Below, piece by piece: positions 51,935-60,188 of a DNA stretch of 64,000 nucleotides. Under the pieces are notes generated by a model. That model did no database searches. It saw only the letters and a list, made by a program, of their open reading frames with translations, and was not told the DNA's origin. Made by a program: the position numbers and the translations under genes. The first letter of the stretch is position 1. Each line of letters opens with the position of its first letter. This stretch comes from Mucilaginibacter sp. SJ (lineage in GTDB: Bacteria; Bacteroidota; Bacteroidia; Sphingobacteriales; Sphingobacteriaceae): the NCBI RefSeq assembly GCF_028993635.1, contig NZ_CP118631.1:1860001-1924000 (forward strand), written 5' to 3'.

Positions 51935-52891
51935 ATGGCACCTACTACCGCAAAATCCACTTCGCCCTTATTAGTTATTATAGCTTTCGCCACTGTTTAT
52001 ATAGTATGGGGCTCCACCTACTTTTTTATAAAAATCGCAGTAGCCGGTTTTCCGCCGTTGCTGTTAGGCGCGTTGCGCTTCTTCACGGCCGGGTTGCTGT
52101 TAATGGTATGGTGTGCAATTAAGGGTGAAAAGATTTTTGTAAAACAAAATATACTGCACGCGGCGGTAAGCGGTTTCCTGTTGCTGGTAATAGGTAACGG
52201 CGCCGTAATATGGGCCGAACAAACTTTACCAAGCGCTATGGTGGCCATTATGGTAACATCGCCGCCAATTTGGTTCGTGCTGCTTGATAAACCCAACTGG
52301 AGCACCAACTTTAAAAGCAAAAGCACCATTATTGGCCTTGTTATAGGCTTTATAGGTGTGATACTGTTATTCCGTGATCAGATTGCAGATGTATTGGGGT
52401 CATCGGCAGGCCCCTCAAAATTACCGGGAATGTTATTGCTTTTATTTGGTACGCTGGGTTGGGCATCCGGGTCGTTATATTCAAAACATTATAACACCAA
52501 AGGATCGGTATCGGTAAATACGGCCTGGCAAATGCTTGGAGCCGGCATATTTTTTATTCCCGCAAGTTTTTTAAACAACGAGGTACAAACCGTACAATGG
52601 CATGCTATACCGGCACAAAGCTGGTATGCCCTGGCTTATCTCATTATATTTGGATCGATAGCGGCATTTAGCGCTTATGTATGGCTTTTACAGGTGAGGC
52701 CGGCCACCCAGGTTGGTACCTATGCCTATGTTAACCCGGTGATAGCCGTATTATTAGGGGTAATTTTTGCAGGCGAACATGTAACGCTGATCCAGGTTAT
52801 TGGACTGGTTGTAATATTGAGCAGTGTGTTGCTGATCAATTTATCGAAGTATAGGAAGGCAAAACACGGAGAGCTGGCAGTAGCGAAATGA
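51935..52891 (+). CDS. EamA-family (DMT) transporter
   Basis: 318 residues with ten predicted membrane helices in two EamA repeats. Signatures: IVWGSTYFFIKIAVAGFPPLLLGALRF and, in repeat two, AYVWLLQVRPATQVGTYAYVNPVIAVLLGVIFAGE. Family members export amino acids and metabolites. It is co-transcribed with the Lrp-like regulator, so amino-acid or amine efflux is a reasonable inference. Confidence 0.92.
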   Translation: MAPTTAKSTSPLLVIIAFATVYIVWGSTYFFIKIAVAGFPPLLLGALRFFTAGLLLMVWCAIKGEKIFVKQNILHAAVSGFLLLVIGNGAVIWAEQTLPSAMVAIMVTSPPIWFVLLDKPNWSTNFKSKSTIIGLVIGFIGVILLFRDQIADVLGSSAGPSKLPGMLLLLFGTLGWASGSLYSKHYNTKGSVSVNTAWQMLGAGIFFIPASFLNNEVQTVQWHAIPAQSWYALAYLIIFGSIAAFSAYVWLLQVRPATQVGTYAYVNPVIAVLLGVIFAGEHVTLIQVIGLVVILSSVLLINLSKYRKAKHGELAVAK

Positions 52892-52909
52892 GAGCTTAAA
52901 CCAATGTGG

Positions 52910-53104
52910 TCATATCCATAAATCGTTTACCTTTATGGATATGCCTTTGCCATTTTTGATATCTTTCCGCCCCTGAAGTATCTTTGAAACAAATTTCTCG
53001 TTATAGTTTGATTCTATTTGATAATCAATCTTCATTAGTTTTAAGAAAGCCTTTAAAGCAATAAGCTGCTCTTTAGTTTTGGGTTTAACTGGAAAAACTT
53101 CCAT
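52910..53104 (-). CDS. DUF2683-like small protein, possible orphan antitoxin
   Basis: 64 residues. The pattern KPKTKEQLIALKAFLKLMKIDYQIE...NEKFVSKILQGRKDIKNGKGISIKVNDLWI matches the DUF2683 family of putative antitoxins that usually precede a RelE/YoeB-type toxin. Here no toxin follows: the next base-pairs belong to the convergent EamA gene. It may be an orphan antitoxin or the remains of a lost module. Confidence 0.7.
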   Translation of the reverse strand: MEVFPVKPKTKEQLIALKAFLKLMKIDYQIESNYNEKFVSKILQGRKDIKNGKGISIKVNDLWI

Positions 53105-53146
53105 CGTTTAGATAAATATAATTCATTTTAGATAAAGAACCGCCTA

Positions 53147-54154
53147 TCAGCTCTCCCACTTCCCAAATTCAAAATATTTACTGATACTGATGCCAACTTT
53201 ACTGCCAACCGGGTACTTACGCCTGTCGTAATTGAGTACCCGTAATGTTAAACCATCTTTTTCAACAATAAGTTCTTCAAAAAAACCTTTGAACAATACC
53301 ATTTTAACCAGCCACTTGCTACCCAGGCTGCTAATTTTAATATGCTCGGCGTAAACTACTACAACGCTGCGTTTGCTTTTTATGCCGCAAACTTTGGCCT
53401 GGGCCGATGTTAGCCGGGTACAACTGGCCAGTATTTGTGCCGTGTACAATAATTTAGGCGAATGATATAACTGCTCGGGGCTGCCATTTTCCACTATTTC
53501 ACCTTCTTTAAGTACAATCAGTTCATCGGCCATAGAAAGAATTTCGGCAGGATCATGCGATACCAATACTACGGTAACTTCCCATTCCTTTACAATATAC
53601 CTGATATCGTGCTGTAAACCTTCGCGGTATGTGGCATCAACCTGGTTAAAGGGTTCATCAAGCAGTAAAACTTCCGGGCGACTTATCAATGCTTTGGCAA
53701 TGGTTACGCGCTGCTTTTCACCGCCGCTTAATTTGCCAAAAGGCATTTCTCTAAGGGTGTAGATATTTAAAAGGTTCAGGGCTTCGGTAACACGGTGTAT
53801 CGCGTGACTTTGATCTTCGGCCGGCAAACCTTCACATATAGTATCCCATACCGATATTCGCGGATCAAGATCGTTATCGTGCTGCGTTACCATCCGCATA
53901 ACCTTGTGGGCATGCTGAATACCTTTTTGCCTGCTTAATACCTGCTCCTCCTTAAAAAACACCTCGCCATGGTCGGGCTCCAGGGTACCATATAACAGAT
54001 TAAGCAAAGTGGTTTTCCCGCTGCCGCTTTCACCTACTATCGCTGTTATCTTTCCTTTTGGAATAAAAATGGTAACGTTATTAACCCCCGAAGACTTATC
54101 CCCAAAAAAGTTTTTGGTAACCGATATGGTTTCCAGTATCAGATCATCTTGCAT
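53147..54154 (-). CDS. ABC transporter ATP-binding protein
   Basis: 335 residues. Walker A GESGSGKTT, signature LSGGEKQRVTIAKAL, Walker B VLLLDEPFNQVDA and the switch His in LVSHDPAEIL are all intact. The last ~100 residues form a beta-rich accessory region, possibly a TOBE-like regulatory domain. No permease or binding protein adjoins it. The single-domain arrangement fits a polyamine/sugar-type importer subunit whose partners lie elsewhere, or a solitary regulatory ATPase. Confidence 0.88.
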   Translation of the reverse strand: MQDDLILETISVTKNFFGDKSSGVNNVTIFIPKGKITAIVGESGSGKTTLLNLLYGTLEPDHGEVFFKEEQVLSRQKGIQHAHKVMRMVTQHDNDLDPRISVWDTICEGLPAEDQSHAIHRVTEALNLLNIYTLREMPFGKLSGGEKQRVTIAKALISRPEVLLLDEPFNQVDATYREGLQHDIRYIVKEWEVTVVLVSHDPAEILSMADELIVLKEGEIVENGSPEQLYHSPKLLYTAQILASCTRLTSAQAKVCGIKSKRSVVVVYAEHIKISSLGSKWLVKMVLFKGFFEELIVEKDGLTLRVLNYDRRKYPVGSKVGISISKYFEFGKWES

Positions 54155-54325
54155 CTACGGTAATTAATTTTCAGGATGTTATTGGAAAACCATTCACCCC
54201 GGATCCAGGCTTCTAATCTAAAGAAAAGTTGAAAGCAAAAAAACTTATTATGCTAATCTGAGTGACAAGCGCAAAACAAATAGTAACTAAAAGCTATTTA
54301 TTATAAATAACCAAATTATATAACC

Positions 54326-54535
54326 ATGAACAAAGCCATAGGTATCGTACTCATTATTGTAGGCGCGGCCATGCTCATTTGGACAGGCTTTACTTACACC
54401 AAAAAAGAAAAGATCATTGATGCCGGTCCTATACAGGTATCGGCCGACAGGGAAAAAACTGTTAACTGGCCGCCCTACCTGGGTGGATTATTAGTTATAG
54501 GCGGCATTGTTGTAGTTGCTACTTCAAAAAAATAA
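54326..54535 (+). CDS. DUF3185-like two-helix membrane protein
   Basis: 69 residues. Two hydrophobic segments (IGIVLIIVGAAMLIWTGF and YLGGLLVIGGIVVVAT) flank a conserved-looking polar loop (TKKEKIIDAGPIQVSADREKTVNWPP), the pattern of small DUF3185-like proteins that occur singly in many genomes. The function is unknown; it ends 4 bp before the stop of the convergent deacetylase gene. Confidence 0.68.
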   Translation: MNKAIGIVLIIVGAAMLIWTGFTYTKKEKIIDAGPIQVSADREKTVNWPPYLGGLLVIGGIVVVATSKK

Positions 54536-54539
54536 GTAC

Positions 54540-55460
54540 TTATTTATTATCTGCAGCTTTAAGTACGCTAATATCCTTACCGGCAAGCAGTTGCTGATAA
54601 TTGATGAGTTGAAACTTTTTACCCTTCATTGCTGCAAACTCCGGCGAGAGCAAGGCATTAAGTTCGGTTTGGCGGTGCAAACTGGTAAGGGGCTTACCCT
54701 CTTTTGAGTTCATCATGTTACTGTTCATATCTACCAGCACATCCATCTCGGGGCTCGGAGTAGCGGTATGCAGCACCATCATATTTGGCTTATGGGGATT
54801 AAGCTTACCTACATAAGCTAAAAACGCCGTTTTTTTTGTAGCGATAGGTTCGCCCCACATCTCTTTATAGGTTTCGCCGAAATAAGTTACGCTGCTTAGG
54901 GTTGATATAGCAAGCTTATATTTACGAGCCAGTTTTTCGGTAAGGACACGCAATTCGGGAGTCGAGAGCGCTATGCCCATATGCGGATCGATATAGGTTA
55001 TTTTTAATCCTGATGCCTGCGCCCTTTCAATTTGTGCCGATAATTCGGTTTCAATTTCGCTAAGCTTATATCCGCTTTTGGCAAAAGCCCGTGTTGATTG
55101 CGGAAAATACCCGTTTGAATCGACCAGGCTCGGAACAGCCGTACGGCCGGTGACAGGTCCCCAGCGGTAATTTTTCCATTCGGAGGTCAATGTAAGATGA
55201 ACCCCAACCGTAACATTGGGATATTGCTTCAGTATTTCAACCGCTTCCTGGTACCACGGACATGCAAACTGTACCGAAGCCGAAAGCGGCATACCTGTTT
55301 GAGCAGCCTTAAGTAAAGCCATATTTACAGAATGGTTCATGCCGATATCATCCAGCCTGATAAGCAATCGCGGCAAATTACCATTTAGCGACTGTGCGCA
55401 CACTTCCTTGCTTCTTAAACAAGTCATCAGCATAAGCAAACAAAACAATATCCGTTTCAT
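54540..55460 (-). CDS. ChbG/HpnK-family deacetylase, secreted
   Basis: 306 residues from the ATG at 55460; a TTG five codons earlier is unlikely. A signal peptide ends CAQ. The YdjC/ChbG core is shown by LLIRLDDIGMNHSVNMALLKAAQTG, VGVHLTLTSEW, the metal-binding Asp and His (DDIG, GVHLTL, DPHMGIA) and GYFPQS. ChbG removes acetyl groups from chito-oligosaccharides; HpnK from hopanoid sugars. Export and the lack of chitin genes nearby leave the substrate open. Confidence 0.88.
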   Translation of the reverse strand: MKRILFCLLMLMTCLRSKEVCAQSLNGNLPRLLIRLDDIGMNHSVNMALLKAAQTGMPLSASVQFACPWYQEAVEILKQYPNVTVGVHLTLTSEWKNYRWGPVTGRTAVPSLVDSNGYFPQSTRAFAKSGYKLSEIETELSAQIERAQASGLKITYIDPHMGIALSTPELRVLTEKLARKYKLAISTLSSVTYFGETYKEMWGEPIATKKTAFLAYVGKLNPHKPNMMVLHTATPSPEMDVLVDMNSNMMNSKEGKPLTSLHRQTELNALLSPEFAAMKGKKFQLINYQQLLAGKDISVLKAADNK

Positions 55461-55662
55461 CGTTTTTATCTTCAATCAAAAAAGGTTCACAAATGTCAGA
55501 TCCGTAGGAAACCGGCTCCAACTCAACATTATAAATATCTTATTATGAGGCTTAATAAAACAAACTAAATTAAATATGATAGCATATTGTTACATAAGGC
55601 AAAGCCGCTCTCAAACTTTAAAAGAAAGACAGCTTATATCAATAAATAATTATAAAAAAGAA

Positions 55663-55691
55663 GGCCGCATCATTTGTATTATGATCCGGCC
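55663..55691 (-). terminator. Terminator of the gene at 55723
   Basis: Arms GGCCGCATCAT and ATGATCCGGCC pair with one mismatch. The minus strand continues with a T-run. Confidence 0.8.
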
Positions 55692-55722
55692 CCTGGGATG
55701 CTGCCTCAGCAATTTACTATCA

Positions 55723-56184
55723 TTAAGCCGAAACCAGGTCGGGATTATGGTTAACCTGGCTAATGGTAAGGGCCTGCTGAATGTTGAGTCCGGCGCCCTG
55801 CTGGTCCGACATCCATTTTTGGATGAGGGCATTCAAAGTGTTCAGCTGGCTGGCGTATGCATCGGGGTTAACGCCTTTCAGTTTTGCCAAATAAGCCACC
55901 GCGTCGGCTATTTTTTGCGCATCTGTTTTACCATCTTCCTGTACAGCCCAGTTTAAATCGGTAACCACTTTGGGCAGCCATAATTTAATGCCGTTCACAA
56001 TTACCGACGATGCCGGCACCAGGGTTTCCAGTGTCATTTCCAAAAACTGGCCGGCCTGGCTTGCTTCAAGGTTTTTGATTCCGTTAGCAACTTTGTCGGC
56101 TACGGTAATGATTTCATGCACAATGTCTGAAGCGTTGTGGAACAGGGATTTTACATGATCCCACATTTTTGATAAAAAAGACAT
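55723..56184 (-). CDS. Helical small protein, unknown
   Basis: 153 residues from the ATG at 56184. It is almost wholly amphipathic helix (MSFLSKMWDHVKSLFHNASDIVHEIITVADKVANGIKN..., LWLPKVVTDLNWAVQEDG, AQKIADAVAYLAKLKGV) with no signal peptide and no Cys. Helical-bundle composition of this kind is seen in small phage-tail-like or pore-forming proteins, but no family was recognised. It is monocistronic with its own terminator. Confidence 0.65.
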   Translation of the reverse strand: MSFLSKMWDHVKSLFHNASDIVHEIITVADKVANGIKNLEASQAGQFLEMTLETLVPASSVIVNGIKLWLPKVVTDLNWAVQEDGKTDAQKIADAVAYLAKLKGVNPDAYASQLNTLNALIQKWMSDQQGAGLNIQQALTISQVNHNPDLVSA

Positions 56185-56541
56185 AGGTTGTAGTTTTAAG
56201 TTTATATAATTTGATTGTTGGTTCACAAACATGTAAAGCCATTTAGAAGCCGCCCGAACACTGTAAATACTATTGATTCAAGCTATTTGCCCGTTCAAAA
56301 AACTGCAAAATGCCCCCCGGTTAGCTGACTTTAAATTAGAGAAGATAAAATTGACGATAAAAACACCCGGGTAACATAGTGTTTATACGCTTTTGGGATG
56401 CGGTTTTTACGTTATTTAATGAATATCAGCGGTGTTACCAATGTTTTATTGTGTTAACGGCACGGCTTAGTTCGGGTTTTACCCACTTCTTATTTATGTT
56501 TCTCAAACTAAAATCTTATATTCAAATCTAAAACCCTCACT
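56185..56541. other. Intergenic region without recognisable feature
   Basis: 357 bp between the helical-protein gene and the divergent M28 peptidase gene. No credible reading frame, terminator or dispersed repeat was seen. A weak -7-like box (TATGTTTC) lies ~50 bp before the peptidase start. Confidence 0.5.
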
Positions 56542-58107
56542 ATGAAATATATAAAACGTAATTTTATTTTCGGCGCGTTGTTGCTTGCCTGCACCGGTAG
56601 CTACGCCCAGCAGGAAGTTATTGATACTGCAGCTTTCAGCCGTATTCGTAAGGCAGAGCTTAGCAGCTCACAAATTCCGCAGATAGCGCATTATTTAACC
56701 GATGTATCCGGTCCCCGGTTGACCAATTCACCGGGTTATGCCCGGGCGGCAAGCTGGGCAGTTGCCACCATGAAAAAATGGGGAATGACCAATGCCGCTA
56801 CCGAGCCCTGGGGCACTTTTGGCAAACAATGGGAAGTGCAGGATTTCAGTATGATGATGCGCGCACCCTATAATGCGCAGATCAGGGCTTATCCTAATCC
56901 ATGGAGCCCGAGCAGCAAAGGTCTGTTGCAAGGTGAAGTTATGATAATTACATCGGCACAGGCTATAGATACTACTTATCTGAATAGTCACGCTGCCGGG
57001 TTTAAAGGCAAATTTGTGCTGGTTACCGGTGATGCGGCTGATTATAAAAAAGACTTTGAGCCATCGGCCGAAAGACTGGCCGACACCGCATTAGCCAATC
57101 TGAAAGATACTTATATGGTATCCCGCTCCATGATCACCATGTACACCACTAAATACCTGAAGATCTTTAAAACAGCAGACCGCATATTGAAAAACGCCGG
57201 TGCGTTGGCATTCATTAGCGCGGGCCGCAGTAATGTTAACGGAACCGTTTTTGTACAAGGCCGCTACGGCTACAAATTAACTGATCCGGAAACCGTACCG
57301 CAGGTTACCATGGCTTCGGAAGACGGACAGAAGATCAAACGGTTAATCCAATCGGGCCAGAAAGTTGAGCTGGCCATGAGTTTTACGGACAAAACATCTA
57401 CCGAAGATACAAACGGTTACAACGTAGTAGGCGAAATTCCCGGTACCGACCCCAAATTAAAATCACAGTTGGTGATGCTGGGCGGCCATCTTGATTCGTG
57501 GCAGGCGGCTACCGGTGCAACCGACAATGCCGCGGGTTGCATTGTGATGCTGGAGGCCGTTCGCCTGCTCGATTCGCTTGGGCTTAAACCTAAACGCACC
57601 ATCCGCATTGCACTATGGAGTGGCGAAGAGCAGGGTTTGCTGGGTTCATTCGGATACGTTAAAAACCATTTCAGGGATGGCGTTAAATTTACCGTAAAGC
57701 CCGAGCAGGCTAAAGTATCGGCCTATTTTAACCTGGACAATGGTACCGGGAAAATCAGGGGGATCTTTGCTCAAAGCAACGAAAAAATGAAACCGATATT
57801 TGAACAGTGGCTAAAACCCTTTAATGACCTTGGTGCCACAACGGTAACTATGGCCAATACAGGGTCAACCGATCACCTGGCGTTTGATTGGGCGGGCATA
57901 CCGGGTTTCCAGTTTGTGCAGGACCCTATTGATTATGAAACCCGCACACACCACAGCAATATGGACGACTACGACCACCTGATGATAGACGATCTGAAAC
58001 AGGCCGCCATCATTGTGGCGTCGTTTGTGTACCAGGCCAGTATCCGCCCTGAAATGCTGCCAAGGAAACCTCTTGTAAACGAAACTTTTGTTTTTGATGG
58101 ATTTTAG
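56542..58107 (+). CDS. Secreted M28-family metallopeptidase
   Basis: 521 residues with a Sec signal ending YAQ. A PA-type insertion (FVLVTGDAADYK...) precedes the zinc peptidase domain with the metal motifs GGHLDSW, ATDNAAG, the catalytic Glu in SGEEQGLLGS, the third-site Asp in YFNLDNGTG and the final His in STDHLAFDWAG. All ligands are present. It is an aminopeptidase or carboxypeptidase (M28) acting in the periplasm or outside. A strong terminator follows. Confidence 0.93.
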   Translation: MKYIKRNFIFGALLLACTGSYAQQEVIDTAAFSRIRKAELSSSQIPQIAHYLTDVSGPRLTNSPGYARAASWAVATMKKWGMTNAATEPWGTFGKQWEVQDFSMMMRAPYNAQIRAYPNPWSPSSKGLLQGEVMIITSAQAIDTTYLNSHAAGFKGKFVLVTGDAADYKKDFEPSAERLADTALANLKDTYMVSRSMITMYTTKYLKIFKTADRILKNAGALAFISAGRSNVNGTVFVQGRYGYKLTDPETVPQVTMASEDGQKIKRLIQSGQKVELAMSFTDKTSTEDTNGYNVVGEIPGTDPKLKSQLVMLGGHLDSWQAATGATDNAAGCIVMLEAVRLLDSLGLKPKRTIRIALWSGEEQGLLGSFGYVKNHFRDGVKFTVKPEQAKVSAYFNLDNGTGKIRGIFAQSNEKMKPIFEQWLKPFNDLGATTVTMANTGSTDHLAFDWAGIPGFQFVQDPIDYETRTHHSNMDDYDHLMIDDLKQAAIIVASFVYQASIRPEMLPRKPLVNETFVFDGF

Positions 58108-58140
58108 GCGGCAGCGAACGTCCGCGATTAAATAAGCACA

Positions 58141-58176
58141 CTAAGACGCAAAGGCAAAAAAACCTTTGCGTCTTAG
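58141..58176 (+). terminator. Terminator of the M28 peptidase gene
   Basis: Perfect 14-bp stem CTAAGACGCAAAGG/CCTTTGCGTCTTAG with an 8-nt A-rich loop. The words CACTAAG and ACGCAAA echo the heptad arrays elsewhere in the window. Confidence 0.82.
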
Positions 58177-58289
58177 CGAAAAATATTCTCCTCAACGTAT
58201 ATTTTAATATAGACTCGTTTAAATTTCAACAAGCCGGCGGGTAATAAACGATGTATGTAAGCATCAGGGAGGTCGCGATGCTTTGCAGA

Positions 58290-58319
58290 GCCGGCCCCGC
58301 TTTAATCACAGGGGCCGGC
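58290..58319. terminator. GC-rich hairpin
   Basis: Stem GCCGGCCCC/GGGGCCGGC (9 bp, perfect) with a 12-nt loop. It lies 25 bp beyond the 3' end of the small gene at 58344 and could terminate it, although no T-run is present. Confidence 0.5.
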
Positions 58320-58343
58320 CCTCTTAAGGGGTTTGAAAAATAA

Positions 58344-58481
58344 TTAAGAACGGTTAGCGGGTTTCAGTATCCGCCTGTCTTCAGCTTTTTTGTTTAACCT
58401 GTTTTTAACAAATGAGTTGACCATAATGACCAGGATACAACAGGCAACCAATACGTAAATAATTAGGATGTGTTTTGGCAT
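58344..58481 (-). CDS. 45-residue membrane protein
   Basis: Read from the minus strand: ATG at 58481, stop TAA at 58344. One hydrophobic helix (ILIIYVLVACCILVIMVNSF) is followed by a basic tail (KNRLNKKAEDRRILKPANRS). It fits the small-membrane-protein pattern (hydrophobic helix with positive C-terminal inside anchor) and has a GC-rich hairpin downstream. It cannot be tied to a family. Confidence 0.5.
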   Translation of the reverse strand: MPKHILIIYVLVACCILVIMVNSFVKNRLNKKAEDRRILKPANRS

Positions 58482-58575
58482 TTCAGTTTATAATTTCCTA
58501 AATGTAACAGGTTTGCTACATAAACTGCAAGCGTTTTTTAAAATAAAGTTTCGACTTATCGGGTACAAAAGTCAA

Positions 58576-58617
58576 GTTTTGATTCAGGAATTGGGATGTT
58601 CGATTTGGGGTTTATTG
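58576..58617. repeat. Heptad-periodic array, GATTCGN-type words
   Basis: Six words of 7 nt in one register (GTTTTGA, TTCAGGA, ATTGGGA, TGTTCGA, TTTGGGG, TTTATTG), several ending in GA. It lies between the small membrane gene and a GC-rich hairpin element. Confidence 0.65.
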
Positions 58618-58649
58618 GGGTTGTGACAGCTAAATAGCATCCATTTTTA

Positions 58650-58762
58650 AATTTCCCTCTTGAGAGGGCGCGCGAGGAAATGCGCGGTAGCAGAGGGGGC
58701 TTCACCAATGTTTATAAGCCTCATGTTAAACACACCCCTCCGCCCCTCTCAGGAGGGGAATC
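58650..58762. repeat. CCCTCTTGAGAGGG-type inverted-repeat element
   Basis: Cores TTTCCCTCTTGAGAGGG (58653) and its inverse CCCCTCTCAGGAGGGG (58744) lie ~90 nt apart, with GC-rich linking sequence. It resembles common intergenic repeats of Sphingobacteriaceae. It stops just before the 3' end of the WYL regulator gene. Confidence 0.6.
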
Positions 58763-58795
58763 GCACACAAGCCCACCTTTTTGAGGAAGTATTTC

Positions 58796-59857
58796 TCACG
58801 AATTTAACAAACTGCTCAAATTCTTACCCTGCGGTACAGGGCTATTCCCAGCATAATGCTCCAGTGATTTCCGGTACAGATCCTTCATTTGTTTAACCAG
58901 GATCCGCGGACCAAGCACTTTCAGTTTAGGCCCGAAACCAAGCAGCTCGCGCTCCAACTCGAAGTTCATGATTACCCTGATACTGAATATCGTTCCGTCT
59001 GCCGTAACTTTTAATATTTTTTGCGTGTGGTGCAATGGTTTGGTAATAACATACGGGGCATTTTTATCATCTACCCAAAAAATAACCTCGCCATCGCGCT
59101 GCCCCGGCGATTTGGTTACACCAAGCACATCATTATAATAAGTAGCCAGGTTAATCCGGGTGTTTTCAAGGTATTCGTCGGCATGCACCTCAATAGTCTG
59201 GATTCTGTCGAGCGCCAGCGTGAGCAGTGGTTTATTCCTTACGTGTGATACGCCCAACGCAAACCATCGGTTACGGTATTCCTTCAACAAATAAGCGCTG
59301 AAACAAAATGTACTGGCTTCCCTTGCTTTGAATGACTGGTAGCTAACACAAAGCGTGTTCTTAGTTACAATAGCCTTGCGGATGATCTCAATCCATTCCA
59401 ATCCTTTCAGATTATCGTTCTTTTCAAAATCAACCACCGGCACACTGTGTGTTTTCTGGCTGTAGATCTTGTCTTCCAGTTTGGTTACCATTTCGTTAAG
59501 GTCGGCAAAATGACCCAGGCCTTTAAACTGGCCCAGCAAACCGGCCACTTCGCTCAACACCTGCATGTCCTGGTTATTGAGAGGGATGTTATTGATGCTG
59601 TAATTCTTGTCGGAGTAGGTGTAATACTTTTTATCAACCACTATAATAGGCGCTTCGTACCCCAACTTATTACTGCGCATCATCTCCATATCGGCCTGCA
59701 CGGTGCGACGGCCTACCCCGCTGTCTATCCCCTGGTACTCGTACAAAGCTTCGGAGCAGGCTTCAATCAGGTCGTCAAGCGTCCACTGCCGGCGGCGGTT
59801 TTGCAGGCAGCTATCAATGGTTCGGTAACGGATAAGGGCATTGCGATTTACGGGCAT
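58796..59857 (-). CDS. WYL-domain regulator next to rtcB
   Basis: 353 residues. An N-terminal winged-helix-like region (IRYRTIDSCLQNRRRQWTLDDLIEACSEALYEYQGIDSGVGRRTVQADMEMMRS) is followed by a WYL domain (ALGVSHVRNKPLLTLALDRIQTIEVH, YFAFSAYLLKEYRNRWF) and a C-terminal WCX part. WYL proteins sense nucleic acids or nucleotides in several defence and repair systems. It is divergent from rtcB, with a dyad in the shared 363-bp region, so it probably controls rtcB and itself. Confidence 0.88.
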   Translation of the reverse strand: MPVNRNALIRYRTIDSCLQNRRRQWTLDDLIEACSEALYEYQGIDSGVGRRTVQADMEMMRSNKLGYEAPIIVVDKKYYTYSDKNYSINNIPLNNQDMQVLSEVAGLLGQFKGLGHFADLNEMVTKLEDKIYSQKTHSVPVVDFEKNDNLKGLEWIEIIRKAIVTKNTLCVSYQSFKAREASTFCFSAYLLKEYRNRWFALGVSHVRNKPLLTLALDRIQTIEVHADEYLENTRINLATYYNDVLGVTKSPGQRDGEVIFWVDDKNAPYVITKPLHHTQKILKVTADGTIFSIRVIMNFELERELLGFGPKLKVLGPRILVKQMKDLYRKSLEHYAGNSPVPQGKNLSSLLNS

Positions 59858-59858
59858 G

Positions 59859-59899
59859 TTTTGATTTCGGATTTAGGATGTTGATTTCGGATTTATTTA
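59859..59899. repeat. Heptad-periodic array at the WYL start codon
   Basis: Six words in register (TTTTGAT, TTCGGAT, TTAGGAT, a 6-mer GTTGAT, TTCGGAT, TTATTTA) begin 1 nt from the WYL gene start codon. They would occupy its leader. Confidence 0.75.
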
Positions 59900-59926
59900 A
59901 TTTCCATCACAATTATAGCGACGTTT

Positions 59927-60065
59927 ACTCACCCTGTCTGCGCTTCGCTGGACATCCCTCTCTTCGCCTGCCGCGGAAAGAGGGAACTTTTTTAGCTATT
60001 TTCTCCTACCCTCTTTGCGGCGAAGCCGGAGAGAGGGTCGACAAGCGAAGCGATGTCGGGGTGAG
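59927..60065. repeat. 60-nt inverted repeat with GCGAAGC core
   Basis: Arms 59927-59986 and 60007-60065 pair imperfectly over ~60 nt (outer ACTCACCC/GGGTGAGT, inner AAGAGGG/CCCTCTT, GCTTCGC/GCGAAGC) around a ~20-nt loop. It lies in the WYL-rtcB divergent region, upstream of the operator dyad. Confidence 0.7.
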
Positions 60066-60110
60066 TCGACATACCGGTTCATGACTTTTTTATAATATTA
60101 TTAAATTATT

Positions 60111-60141
60111 TTCAACTACGCAAATACATTGCGCAGTTGAA
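60111..60141. promoter_or_regulatory. Candidate WYL operator
   Basis: Dyad TTCAACTACGCAA (60111-60123) and TTGCGCAGTTGAA (60129-60141) with one mismatch and a 5-nt ATACA centre. A -7-like box (TTACTTTG, 60145-60152) follows at once. The site is well placed to repress or activate rtcB. Confidence 0.6.
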
Positions 60142-60188
60142 ATTTTACTTTGTATCGTTAAATAACAAAAGCAGCTAAACAGGAAACC

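Noticed and set aside
58660..58896. Plus-strand 78-residue frame
   Set aside because: It lies in an inverted-repeat element and then antisense to the WYL gene.
59878..60084. Plus-strand 68-residue frame upstream of rtcB
   Set aside because: It is the translation of a long inverted repeat and has no start context or homology-like segments.
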